From Clostridiales bacterium UBA4039 (GTDB lineage Bacteria > Bacillota > Clostridia > Lachnospirales > Vallitaleaceae): DNA of 15,434 bases. Both the position numbers and the translations under genes were made by a program. The stretch's first letter is position 1, and every line of letters starts with the position of its first letter. Where the stretch lies: NCBI GenBank assembly GCA_002382805.1, contig DGAD01000041.1, positions 1 to 15,434 on the forward strand, read 5' to 3'. Under the pieces are notes generated by a model that saw only the letters and a list, made by a program, of their open reading frames with translations, made no database searches and had not been told where the DNA came from. Positions 6,299-12,830 of this stretch are shown piece after piece.

Positions 6299-7132
6299 AT
6301 GTTAAGTTCATTTAATCACGAATTAGAAAAACTCCATGGCTTTGAGACAGATTATGTCAAAATTCTCTACTATGATTTACCACAGAATTTTTCGGACATA
6401 TATAAAACCCATCATTATGCAAGGTTTTGCACGATTTTAAATGGTGAAAAGAAAATACAGGTCAAAAACAAAATATTTAGTTATTCGACTTCTGAATCCC
6501 TACTCTTACCTGCCCACTCAAAAGTTGAGATGACCATTGAAGAACCAACCCAAGCATTAGTTTTTGAACTTAATGATGAATTGATTCAATCGGTTATAAA
6601 AAAGACGTCAAAAGAACTCCCTCAAAGCCGTCATGGTAATATTCAGGAAGTTTTAGTGAATAATTTGCATCGAAATATAAAAGACGATGTCGCTTTGCTT
6701 ATTCAAAAAAGTCGCTTTAAAAAAGAACAAGATCCCTTTTTAATTGATTTGTATGCCCAAAAACTAATCTATGATCTATTAGAGTTTGATCAAGCTTCTT
6801 CTGTGATTATGCAACAATGCCAAACACCTATGGATCAAGCCAAAAAATGGATTGAAACCCATATCTATGATACTATCGCGGTAAAAGATGTTGCCAGTGC
6901 TTTACATATGAGTGAATCCAATTTTTCTCACGCATTTAAAAAACACGCCAACATGTCGCCGCAAAAATATATTCATTTGCGAAAGCTCAAAAAATCCCTT
7001 GAACTATTAAAAGCCACATCGGTAACCGATGCAGCTTTTAGCCTAGGATATGAAAATCCTTCCTATTTTATTCAATTGTTCAAACGCGAATTTGGAATGA
7101 CACCAAAGCAATACCAACTTAATAAGTACTAA
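6299..7132 (+). CDS. AraC-family transcriptional regulator
   Basis: This 277-residue cytoplasmic DNA-binding protein has an N-terminal cupin-like sensing region at about residues 20-95 (for example THHYARFCTILNGEKKI). Its C-terminal AraC domain (about 178-277) contains two helix-turn-helix units: VKDVASALHMSESNFSHAFKK, and the family-signature second unit DAAFSLGYENPSYFIQLFKREFG near 244-266. The start follows AAGGAG at 6-7 nt. It is divergent from nfnA-nfnB-adh and convergent with dlgD, so either unit could be its target. Its stop region overlaps the dlgD 3' end by 14 bp. The effector is unknown; the N-terminal domain would usually bind a small metabolite such as a sugar or aldehyde. Confidence 0.92.
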   Translation: MLSSFNHELEKLHGFETDYVKILYYDLPQNFSDIYKTHHYARFCTILNGEKKIQVKNKIFSYSTSESLLLPAHSKVEMTIEEPTQALVFELNDELIQSVIKKTSKELPQSRHGNIQEVLVNNLHRNIKDDVALLIQKSRFKKEQDPFLIDLYAQKLIYDLLEFDQASSVIMQQCQTPMDQAKKWIETHIYDTIAVKDVASALHMSESNFSHAFKKHANMSPQKYIHLRKLKKSLELLKATSVTDAAFSLGYENPSYFIQLFKREFGMTPKQYQLNKY

Positions 7133-8120
7133 TCGCTTTCCAAATCTCTTCATGGACTTGGATGCCATGTTCTTTTTGATTTATCCGGGTTGCATATGCA
7201 CGTTCTCCCGGATATCGCACGTGACTACCTTCCGTTGCAATATCTGAAGCTTTAATATATTCAAGTGTTTGATTGATGGTTTCTTCGATGGCTTTTGTTT
7301 GACTGACTTTTTTAGGATCAACCGCAATAAACACTTGACTTATAGATGTTTCTTTTTCTAGGGTACCAATATCTTTAACACTGTTGCCGCCTGACAAGAC
7401 GCTGGCCAGCAAGTCTAAAACCAGTGATAACCCCGATCCTTTCCAAAATCCCATCTGAAGAACTCGCGATGTCTCTAAAATTTCATTCGGGTCTTTTGTT
7501 AACTTCCCATCTTTGTTAAATCCACCATCAATAGATAATTGACGCTTTTCCAAACTTGCTGTCGTTAGATTTCCATAGCTAAATTGTGCCATTGCCATAT
7601 CCACAACCACATGTTCCATATTGTCTCTAGGAATGGCAATAACCATAGGATTGTTACCTAACCGACAATCTTTAGCTCCCCACGCCGGCATATTAGGCAG
7701 CGTATTCGTCCAGCATATTCCTATACATCCTGCATCTGCTGCTTGCCAACCGTAGGTTCCTCCACGAAGCCAATGATTAGTATTTCTCAAGGCAACCAGT
7801 CCGATGCCAAATTCATTGGCCAATTCAAGTGCACGTGCCATACATTGATGAGCATTAGTCACCCCAAATCCTTGATGTCCATCCCATTGTTCCAACGCTC
7901 CAAAGGATGCTTCACATGTGGGTTGTGCGTCTTTATCAATATATCCTCCATCTAAAAGTTCTAAAACAGTCATAAATCGATTGATTCCGTGGGAAACCAC
8001 TCCATCGAGTGTACTATTGGTAATCGTCTCTGCTAACTGCTTTGCTTTTGTCTTAGCGACGCCTTTTTTACATAAAATGTCATAAAGCTTTTCGTAGATT
8101 TGTTCATAGGTTAACTGCAT
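7119..8120 (-). CDS. dlgD: 2,3-diketo-L-gulonate reductase (YiaK/DlgD type)
   Basis: This 333-residue NAD(P)H-dependent oxidoreductase of the Ldh_2 (malate/L-lactate dehydrogenase-like) family is almost the same length as E. coli YiaK. It shares long diagnostic stretches with YiaK: VSHGINRF with catalytic-type H44, LRNTNHWLRGG (111-121), YGWQAA, GICWTN and MGFWKGSG. YiaK reduces 2,3-diketo-L-gulonate in L-ascorbate/L-gulonate-type sugar-acid catabolism, so a sugar-acid or related 2-oxoacid reductase role is likely here. None of the other yia pathway genes is in the window. The ATG follows AGGAGG at 5 nt and lies 11 nt after the ABC ATPase gene, so it is co-transcribed with the unusual ABC/GTPase set. 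The 3' end overlaps the convergent regulator gene. Confidence 0.9.
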   Translation of the reverse strand: MQLTYEQIYEKLYDILCKKGVAKTKAKQLAETITNSTLDGVVSHGINRFMTVLELLDGGYIDKDAQPTCEASFGALEQWDGHQGFGVTNAHQCMARALELANEFGIGLVALRNTNHWLRGGTYGWQAADAGCIGICWTNTLPNMPAWGAKDCRLGNNPMVIAIPRDNMEHVVVDMAMAQFSYGNLTTASLEKRQLSIDGGFNKDGKLTKDPNEILETSRVLQMGFWKGSGLSLVLDLLASVLSGGNSVKDIGTLEKETSISQVFIAVDPKKVSQTKAIEETINQTLEYIKASDIATEGSHVRYPGERAYATRINQKEHGIQVHEEIWKAISTY

Positions 8121-8131
8121 TGTAGCCTCCT

Positions 8132-9139
8132 CTAATTTAATTTAAGCCTCTGTCCCTGACGTAAAAGCGTACGTTGCTCCATCATATAACTATCAAGCTT
8201 CTCAAGCTCAACAAGCATCTGCTTTTCTTCATCAGTCGTCTCAATTATATCAGATATTCCTCCGTGGCGGATAATAATTCTACGATCTGCCATAAGTGCT
8301 AAAATCGGATCGTGGGTTGCTATTAATACAATTTTTTCTTCTTTGACCAAAAGCTTAAGTGCTTTTTTACGATCAATACCTGCATTTTCAATCTCATCGA
8401 TTAACACAATCGGCGACTCACTTAAGATTGCTGTATCGGCTATCATAAGCGCTCTAGACTGCCCTCCCGACAAACTTGTAATCGGTGTATCTAAATCAAA
8501 AGCTTCACCAGCTAAAGCATTTGCCGCTGCAATAATTTTTTCAATGGCTCCTTTGATGTCTTCAATCATACGACTTGCAGCATGAAGCTCCAAGAATTCT
8601 TGAACCGTCAAGTCCATAACAAAATTCATGTTCTGAGACAATTGAGCCACTAATTTATTACCTGATGAAAAGCGCCATTTTATATCCGGCGTCTTCTCAT
8701 TGACTAACACACTTCTGGAAGTCGGTGTGTCTTTATCTGCCGTCCATTCAATATCTGCAAGTAACCGGCTTTTTCCTGATCCGGTCGGTCCCACAATGGC
8801 AACAATCTCTCCTTGCTGGATATGTAGCTTTTCATAGTGTTCAGGCTCTTTGAATTTATTCGTCCCCGGTAATAAGGTTAATGAACGCACCTTATCTTCT
8901 TCTTTAATTCCTAAAAATTCAAACATCTGCTGTACATACGTATAGTAAGCTTCTATACTTTGTTCAACATCAATGGCAAAATCTTCTCGTTCTTCTTCAC
9001 TGATGTTTTCATAGGTTTCTACAACACTAATATTTTTATCAAAAAAACGATCGCTATGTTCTTCAAAATAGCTTTCCATAAATGGGTAGCGTTCAATGAC
9101 TTCTTTAATTTTTAACTGTAAAAACTGTTCTCTATCCAT
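8132..9139 (-). CDS. Soluble ABC-type ATPase with DUF1858-like N-terminal domain
   Basis: This 335-residue cytoplasmic protein has a complete ABC ATPase core: Walker A GPTGSGKS (117-124), a Q-loop near Q166-Q169, signature LSGGQ (223-227), Walker B IVLIDEIE (244-251) and H-loop H276. Before it, residues about 8-78 form a small, acidic helical domain (IKEVIERYPF.ESYF) that resembles DUF1858-type domains. No transmembrane protein is encoded nearby. Soluble ABC ATPases of this sort often drive assembly or activation of an enzyme, as AtwA/A2 does for methyl-CoM reductase. It starts 2 nt after the GTPase stop, with AGGTGA as ribosome site. The function is unknown; a role with the GTPase and the binding-protein homologue is inferred from tight packing. 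A database name such as ABC transporter ATP-binding protein would be misleading. Confidence 0.85.
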   Translation of the reverse strand: MDREQFLQLKIKEVIERYPFMESYFEEHSDRFFDKNISVVETYENISEEEREDFAIDVEQSIEAYYTYVQQMFEFLGIKEEDKVRSLTLLPGTNKFKEPEHYEKLHIQQGEIVAIVGPTGSGKSRLLADIEWTADKDTPTSRSVLVNEKTPDIKWRFSSGNKLVAQLSQNMNFVMDLTVQEFLELHAASRMIEDIKGAIEKIIAAANALAGEAFDLDTPITSLSGGQSRALMIADTAILSESPIVLIDEIENAGIDRKKALKLLVKEEKIVLIATHDPILALMADRRIIIRHGGISDIIETTDEEKQMLVELEKLDSYMMEQRTLLRQGQRLKLN

Positions 9140-9141
9140 GA

Positions 9142-9834
9142 CTAATCACCTAAATCCATCTTTCTAACATTTCCCATTTGATAGTCTTCTCCAATGCGCC
9201 GTTCTCCTAAGCAATACGAGCATAATGCAGATGGCATCGAAAAACGTAGTTCCTTCCCCTTAACCGTATCCACATGTGCTGTTACATCAAAAATCAATGT
9301 GCTTAACTCATATGCACCCTGTCCAGTCAAGCCATTGATATTCATCGTCATTGCCTTCGGATTCACAGAGCGCACCCGTGAGGCAAAGACTTCCCGCTCC
9401 GCTTGGGAGACAATGTCCCCTTTTGTAATAACTACAATGTCTGCGGCCTTTAACATCGGACCAATTTTTTTTGGCGTATTGATTCCTGAAAGGTTGTCAA
9501 TCACACAAATGGCTTGAATTTCTTTGATATATGGCGAACATCGATTACATAGACCTGCACTTTCTGTAATAAGCACATCCACTTCTTGTTCTAATCCCCA
9601 TTGAACCACCTCTTCAATATTTGAGACAAAATAGTGGTCTGGACATAAGGCGCCAGATAATCCCTTTTTAACCGGTACACCTAACTTTTCATATAAGACA
9701 TCATCATCGGTATATAAGCAGTCAAACTTCACGACTCCGACTTGAAGATTGCGTTGCTGTAACGCAGCGATTGTTTTTATAATAACTGAGGTCTTACCCG
9801 AAGACGGAGGCCCCGATATTGTAACTAGATTCAT
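9142..9834 (-). CDS. HypB/UreG/CobW-like P-loop GTPase with cysteine pairs
   Basis: This 230-residue cytoplasmic SIMIBI-class nucleotide-binding protein has Walker A GPPSSGKTS (8-16), an E-S-A-G switch segment (91-94) and a TKGD guanine-specificity motif (137-140, the NKxD equivalent). The segment after the switch contains C96-N-R-C99, and a second pair C205-S-Y-C208 lies near the C-terminus; C64 is also followed by P-D-H. HypB and UreG carry Cys/His metal sites at comparable places and use GTP to deliver nickel, while CobW relatives act as metallochaperones. A metal-dependent maturation role is therefore likely but unproven. Its ATG overlaps the upstream stop codon (TAATG), with GGAGG inside the upstream gene. 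It is neither a standard hypB nor a standard ureG; no hydrogenase or urease genes are present. Confidence 0.8.
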   Translation of the reverse strand: MNLVTISGPPSSGKTSVIIKTIAALQQRNLQVGVVKFDCLYTDDDVLYEKLGVPVKKGLSGALCPDHYFVSNIEEVVQWGLEQEVDVLITESAGLCNRCSPYIKEIQAICVIDNLSGINTPKKIGPMLKAADIVVITKGDIVSQAEREVFASRVRSVNPKAMTMNINGLTGQGAYELSTLIFDVTAHVDTVKGKELRFSMPSALCSYCLGERRIGEDYQMGNVRKMDLGD

Positions 9835-11063
9835 TATTTATCCCCTCCATTAAATGCCTGCATACATTCATCGATTAATTGCCCGATATCATGTGCTTTT
9901 ATAAAGTCCCAACCAAGCCATTGATAGGTATTTTCCGGCATAATGTGATTATCCACCTCAGGATGTACACTTGGAAAACGGCCATTATGACTTAAGATCT
10001 CTCCTACTTGTTTTGAAGCAAAAAAATCTACAATCGGTTGTAGCTTGTCTTTTTTGGAACGTTTACTTAACATAAAAATCGGACTGATAATAGCTCCATC
10101 TTTAGGCCAAATCGCCTTCATCGGGCTTCGCTCATGAACCATTTTTGTAAAGAAATATGGCATAATCGTTACCAGTGGCTGCTCATTTTTTGTATTCGAC
10201 TTGACCATCTCTGCCGGATGCATACTTCGCATCAACGTCTTGCCTAATTTTTCTACACCCTCCAAACCATAGCCTTTATAAATATTAAGGATGATCGCAT
10301 TAAATAAGTCAAAGTCTCCAACAGGCAAGCTGACTTGATTGTCATAATCACCGCTAAGAAGTTCTTCCCACGTGGTCGGCATCTTTCGATTCCCTAATAC
10401 ATCTGTGTTAATTAAGAAAATGGCCGGAACGACTCCAAGAATAGAGTAGTCACCCTCTGGATCTTTTAAGCAAAAAACTTCATTATCAAAATCATGATTG
10501 TAGCCTGACCAGTTGGTCATATCTTCAAATACTTTTTCTGCTTTGTAGTGTCCCATGAGTTTTTTATCAAAGAATAAGTCAAACCCGGCTGATAAGAAAA
10601 CATCTGCCAGTACTTCTTCGCTAGAACTGTTTTCAATAATTTCCTTAATCCAATCAACGCCCATTGAAGCTGCTTTTAATTCATAATTGATGTCTTGACT
10701 ATATGCTTCTTCTTGTTGCTCAAGCCAAGTCTCAAACCCTTCTAATAGTGGGATGCGTACCGGACAAGGAAGAATACCTTGAATATCAAGACTGGCTTCT
10801 TGGTTTCGCTCTCTTTCAACCAATGTGGTATCCGTTGCCTGTCGATGTTCCTTAATGATCGCCGACAATTCATCCAAAAATAAGTCCAAACTTATTTTTT
10901 TTGACTTTGCCACCATTTCTAAAGTTAATGTTTTCCCTATTTGCTCGAGTATAGTTTTATCCTGAACTTGTGTCAATCCTTGATTGACAAGAAAGTCTTT
11001 TACCTCTGGATATTTTGTAACTGTATTATAAAGCGTGTCTGTATTTTTTATCATTTTCATCAT
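9834..11063 (-). CDS. Cytoplasmic solute-binding-protein homologue with DUF1858-like N-terminus
   Basis: This 409-residue protein has two parts. Residues about 5-75 form a DUF1858-like helical domain (KYPEVKDFLVNQGL, then TLEMVAKSKKISLDLFLDEL) lacking the cysteine often present in that family. From about 96 onward it resembles Fe3+/thiamine-class periplasmic binding proteins: an LPCPVR entry segment, a central hinge-like VVPAIFLIN with PTTWEELLSGDY (229-240), and SLPVGDFDLFNA. There is no signal peptide, lipobox or membrane segment, so it should stay in the cytoplasm. It leads a four-gene operon with a GTPase, a soluble ABC ATPase and dlgD. The best ATG is 22 nt from its AAAGGAG ribosome site, with an 8-bp-arm palindrome in between. 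The ligand is unknown; metal ion, oxyanion or cofactor are guesses from fold and context. Confidence 0.75.
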   Translation of the reverse strand: MMKMIKNTDTLYNTVTKYPEVKDFLVNQGLTQVQDKTILEQIGKTLTLEMVAKSKKISLDLFLDELSAIIKEHRQATDTTLVERERNQEASLDIQGILPCPVRIPLLEGFETWLEQQEEAYSQDINYELKAASMGVDWIKEIIENSSSEEVLADVFLSAGFDLFFDKKLMGHYKAEKVFEDMTNWSGYNHDFDNEVFCLKDPEGDYSILGVVPAIFLINTDVLGNRKMPTTWEELLSGDYDNQVSLPVGDFDLFNAIILNIYKGYGLEGVEKLGKTLMRSMHPAEMVKSNTKNEQPLVTIMPYFFTKMVHERSPMKAIWPKDGAIISPIFMLSKRSKKDKLQPIVDFFASKQVGEILSHNGRFPSVHPEVDNHIMPENTYQWLGWDFIKAHDIGQLIDECMQAFNGGDK

Positions 11064-11092
11064 TATATTTATAGCTTAGCTATAACTCCTTT
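11064..11092 (-). promoter_or_regulatory. Shine-Dalgarno separated from start codon by a palindrome
   Basis: In the transcript, AAAGGAG (11092-11086) is followed by the palindrome TTATAGCTAAGCTATAA (11085-11069), then 5 nt and the ATG. Linear spacing is 22 nt, too long for efficient initiation. If the palindrome folds, spacing falls to about 5-7 nt, the normal range. There is no alternative ATG, GTG or TTG in between. The palindrome could instead be a DNA operator at the head of the operon. Confidence 0.5.
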
Positions 11093-11126
11093 CTGATATC
11101 TACGATTAACATGCACACAGTATATC

Positions 11127-11173
11127 AAAAAAAAAGCGTTCATTATGTAGCCATAGCTACTTCGTGTTCGCTT
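11127..11173 (-). terminator. Terminator of the Nudix gene
   Basis: On the minus strand, CGCTT...AAGCG outer and GTAGC/GCTAC inner stems (loop CATA in plus orientation, 11152-11155) form an imperfect hairpin followed by nine T (11135-11127). The Nudix stop codon (11157-11159) lies within the hairpin. It separates the Nudix gene from the downstream four-gene operon, so that operon probably has its own promoter, which I could not identify convincingly. Confidence 0.7.
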
Positions 11174-11828
11174 CCAAATATAAATGTTGCAATTCCAGTA
11201 GAAAACGTCCGGTAATTCCCCAAACGGTTACACTTTCCAACGGATATACAAATATTTTTCGATATCCAAGCTCCCATTCATCTTGATAGATTCCGGGCAA
11301 GCTTAGTTGCTTCGCCGGAAACAATTGTTTTCTTATTCCATTGGGACTGTATTCATGATCATATGCCTTTAATTTAATACGATACTCTAACGGCTTCTGA
11401 TGAATAATATCTTCAAAAGGTGACAGAATAATTTCTTCTACTTCTGTTGGATTAAACGCTGAAAAGTATGCCTGTTGCCAGCTAATCTCAGCTACATAGC
11501 AGTGAATCACCGAACGATGTTGATGCACCATGACACCTAGTTTTCCTAGAATATGTATATCTTCTTGAACAACGCCTAATTCTTCTATCGTCTCTCGAAT
11601 GGCCGTGGCTTCAAGGGTTATGTCCTGAACATCCTTACGCCCTCCGGGAAAAGACATCTCACCTGGTTGACTGACAAACTGGCTTCTCTTCTCAAACAAA
11701 ATATATTCCCTATTTTTATATCGAACAATCGGTATAAGTACAGCTGATTCAAACATTTGATCTTCCGTAATAATACGTTCTTGTTGTTTTTCACTCTGAA
11801 GCAATTGTTTCATTTTATCTATACTCAT
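11157..11828 (-). CDS. Nudix hydrolase, CoA pyrophosphatase type
   Basis: This 223-residue cytoplasmic hydrolase probably cleaves CoA or its derivatives to a 4'-phosphopantetheine compound plus 3',5'-ADP, as do NUDT7/NUDT8 and bacterial YeaB/NudL. The CoA-pyrophosphatase signature is plain: KRSQFVSQPGEMSFPGGR (47-64) followed by a Nudix helix with R78-E79 and E82-E83-L-G. The 14-residue gap between GG and RE is what this subfamily has, unlike the shorter classical Nudix box. The protein is slightly longer than many relatives and starts with a charged helical extension of about 25 residues. The ATG follows AAAGGA at 7 nt. It is transcribed alone, divergent from the small gene at 11961, and ends in its own terminator. 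Confidence 0.88.
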   Translation of the reverse strand: MSIDKMKQLLQSEKQQERIITEDQMFESAVLIPIVRYKNREYILFEKRSQFVSQPGEMSFPGGRKDVQDITLEATAIRETIEELGVVQEDIHILGKLGVMVHQHRSVIHCYVAEISWQQAYFSAFNPTEVEEIILSPFEDIIHQKPLEYRIKLKAYDHEYSPNGIRKQLFPAKQLSLPGIYQDEWELGYRKIFVYPLESVTVWGITGRFLLELQHLYLEANTK

Positions 11829-11883
11829 GTTGTTTTCCTTTCATCTATTTTTTTATTAAATGAATGCTAATTCTGACTAAACA

Positions 11884-11912
11884 TTTTCACGCCTTTGTCC
11901 GATATATATAAT
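11884..11912 (+). promoter_or_regulatory. Probable promoter of the small unknown gene
   Basis: TTTTCA (11884-11889, four of six matches) and a perfect TATAAT (11907-11912) are 17 bases apart. Transcription would begin near 11919. This excludes an in-frame ATG at 11895 as the start of the downstream gene and supports the ATG at 11961. Confidence 0.6.
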
Positions 11913-11960
11913 AGACACCATGCCATTGGACGGCACACACTTATTCAAGGAGGAAGATGC

Positions 11961-12569
11961 ATGTTAAATTTTAATGTAAACCCAAACCAGCAGGCGCAAA
12001 TCAATGCGTCATCACAATCTGCCCTACATAAATCAACAACAAAACAATCAAATAAAACAGCTGAAGATAAAGCCCCTGCGGCTTCTTATGAATCCCAAAA
12101 AACACAAACTACGGAGAAAAAAACCTATACCGTTGATATGGATAAAGTTCGTGCAATGAAAGAAGAAGCCGATTTACGTATGCTTGAACTGTTCAAACGA
12201 ACAGCTGGACAAACAACAAAAAAACAGGTCTCTGGGGCTCGTCAAGATGCTTCTATTATGACTTTGAAACTTACGGATGAGCTCTCCATCGAATATAGTG
12301 CTGAAGATGTTAAGCAAGCTCAAGAAGATATCGCTCCTGGTGGTTATTGGAGCGCTGATGAAACTTCAAACCGATTAGTTGAATTTGCAAAGGCTTTATC
12401 TGGTGGCGATCCTGAAAAAGCAGGAATGCTCAAAGATGCTTTTGAACAAGGTTTTAGAGAAATCGAAGAAATGTTTGGTGGCACACTTCCTGATATTTCC
12501 TACGAAACCTATGATTTAACCATGGATAAGTTTGATCAATGGGCAAATGAAGCAAACGCAACTAAATAA
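11961..12569 (+). CDS. Conserved-looking soluble protein of unknown function
   Basis: This 202-residue hydrophilic protein has no signal peptide or membrane segment. The first 60 residues are low-complexity, rich in Gln, Ser, Lys, Thr and Ala, and probably disordered. The rest is predicted helical: VDMDKVRAMKEEADLRMLELF, a Gly-Gly-Tyr-Trp turn (APGGYWSADET), then a helical block ending in KDAFEQGFREIEEMFGG, with LPDISYETYDLTMDKFDQW closing the chain. The last block (a GF.E....FGG..P.I...TYD pattern) is reminiscent of DUF5610-like proteins, but I would not assign it. The start follows AAGGAGG at 7 nt and lies downstream of a good promoter; a strong terminator follows, so it is monocistronic and probably well expressed. 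No function can be named. Confidence 0.8.
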   Translation: MLNFNVNPNQQAQINASSQSALHKSTTKQSNKTAEDKAPAASYESQKTQTTEKKTYTVDMDKVRAMKEEADLRMLELFKRTAGQTTKKQVSGARQDASIMTLKLTDELSIEYSAEDVKQAQEDIAPGGYWSADETSNRLVEFAKALSGGDPEKAGMLKDAFEQGFREIEEMFGGTLPDISYETYDLTMDKFDQWANEANATK

Positions 12570-12603
12570 GCACAAAGGCTTGTCCATACTCTATGGATAG
12601 TTA

Positions 12604-12635
12604 AAGGTGGGTACAATGTACTCGCCCTTTTTTTT
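12604..12635 (+). terminator. Strong intrinsic terminator after the small unknown gene
   Basis: AAAGGTGGGTAC pairs with GTACTCGCCCTTT (two G-T wobbles and one bulge) around an AAT loop, directly followed by and partly including eight T (12628-12635). A second small hairpin, TCCATA-CTC-TATGGA at 12583-12597, lies just before it. Confidence 0.85.
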
Positions 12636-12673
12636 GCATTATTGTACTTTATTTATACAATCGCCTTCTTCTA

Positions 12674-12701
12674 TTGACCTTCCAAATATTTCGTGTATAA
12701 T
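12674..12701 (+). promoter_or_regulatory. Sigma-A promoter of korA-korB
   Basis: TTGACC (12674-12679) and a perfect TATAAT (12696-12701) are separated by 16 bases. Initiation near 12708 gives a leader of about 120 nt before the korA start, carrying a Fur-like palindrome and a foldable segment. Confidence 0.7.
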
Positions 12702-12707
12702 GTTAAT

Positions 12708-12722
12708 TGATATTGACTATCA
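12708..12722. promoter_or_regulatory. Fur-box-like palindrome at the korA transcription start
   Basis: TGATATTGACTATCA matches the 7-1-7 Fur consensus TGATAATNATTATCA at 12 of 14 specified positions, with the two mismatches placed symmetrically. It begins about 7 bp after the -10 box, where a bound repressor would block transcription. Iron control of an iron-sulfur 2-oxoacid oxidoreductase would make sense, but AT-rich DNA makes chance matches common. Confidence 0.35.
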
Positions 12723-12800
12723 TTTGCATTTGATTCTTTCTTATGTTTGTACATTTACTCGTATTACGTTATACTTAATATAACAAGAATCTATGCAAAT
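12722..12800 (+). promoter_or_regulatory. Foldable 5' leader of korA (candidate structured RNA)
   Basis: ATTTGCAT (12722-12729) pairs perfectly with ATGCAAAT (12793-12800). After a 2x1 internal loop, GATTCTT (12732-12738) pairs with AAGAATC (12785-12791). This 15-bp arm encloses two further hairpins, ATGT/ACAT (12743-12754) and GTTATA/TATAAC (12768-12784), giving a three-way junction. The Shine-Dalgarno sequence (12818-12825) lies outside. The motif matches no riboswitch class I can name. The long nested arm is more than I would expect by chance, but it needs comparative support. Confidence 0.35.
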
Positions 12801-12830
12801 TTCCACATATATTTCAGAAGGAGGTAATTT

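Noticed and set aside
9834..11063. Treating the binding-protein homologue as a normal extracellular lipoprotein
   Set aside because: No hydrophobic signal segment or lipobox Cys near the N-terminus; the chain starts with a soluble helical domain.
11895..11960. In-frame ATG at 11895 as start of the small unknown gene
   Set aside because: It lies upstream of the TATAAT box (11907-11912) and lacks a ribosome site; ATG 11961 has AAGGAGG at 7 nt.
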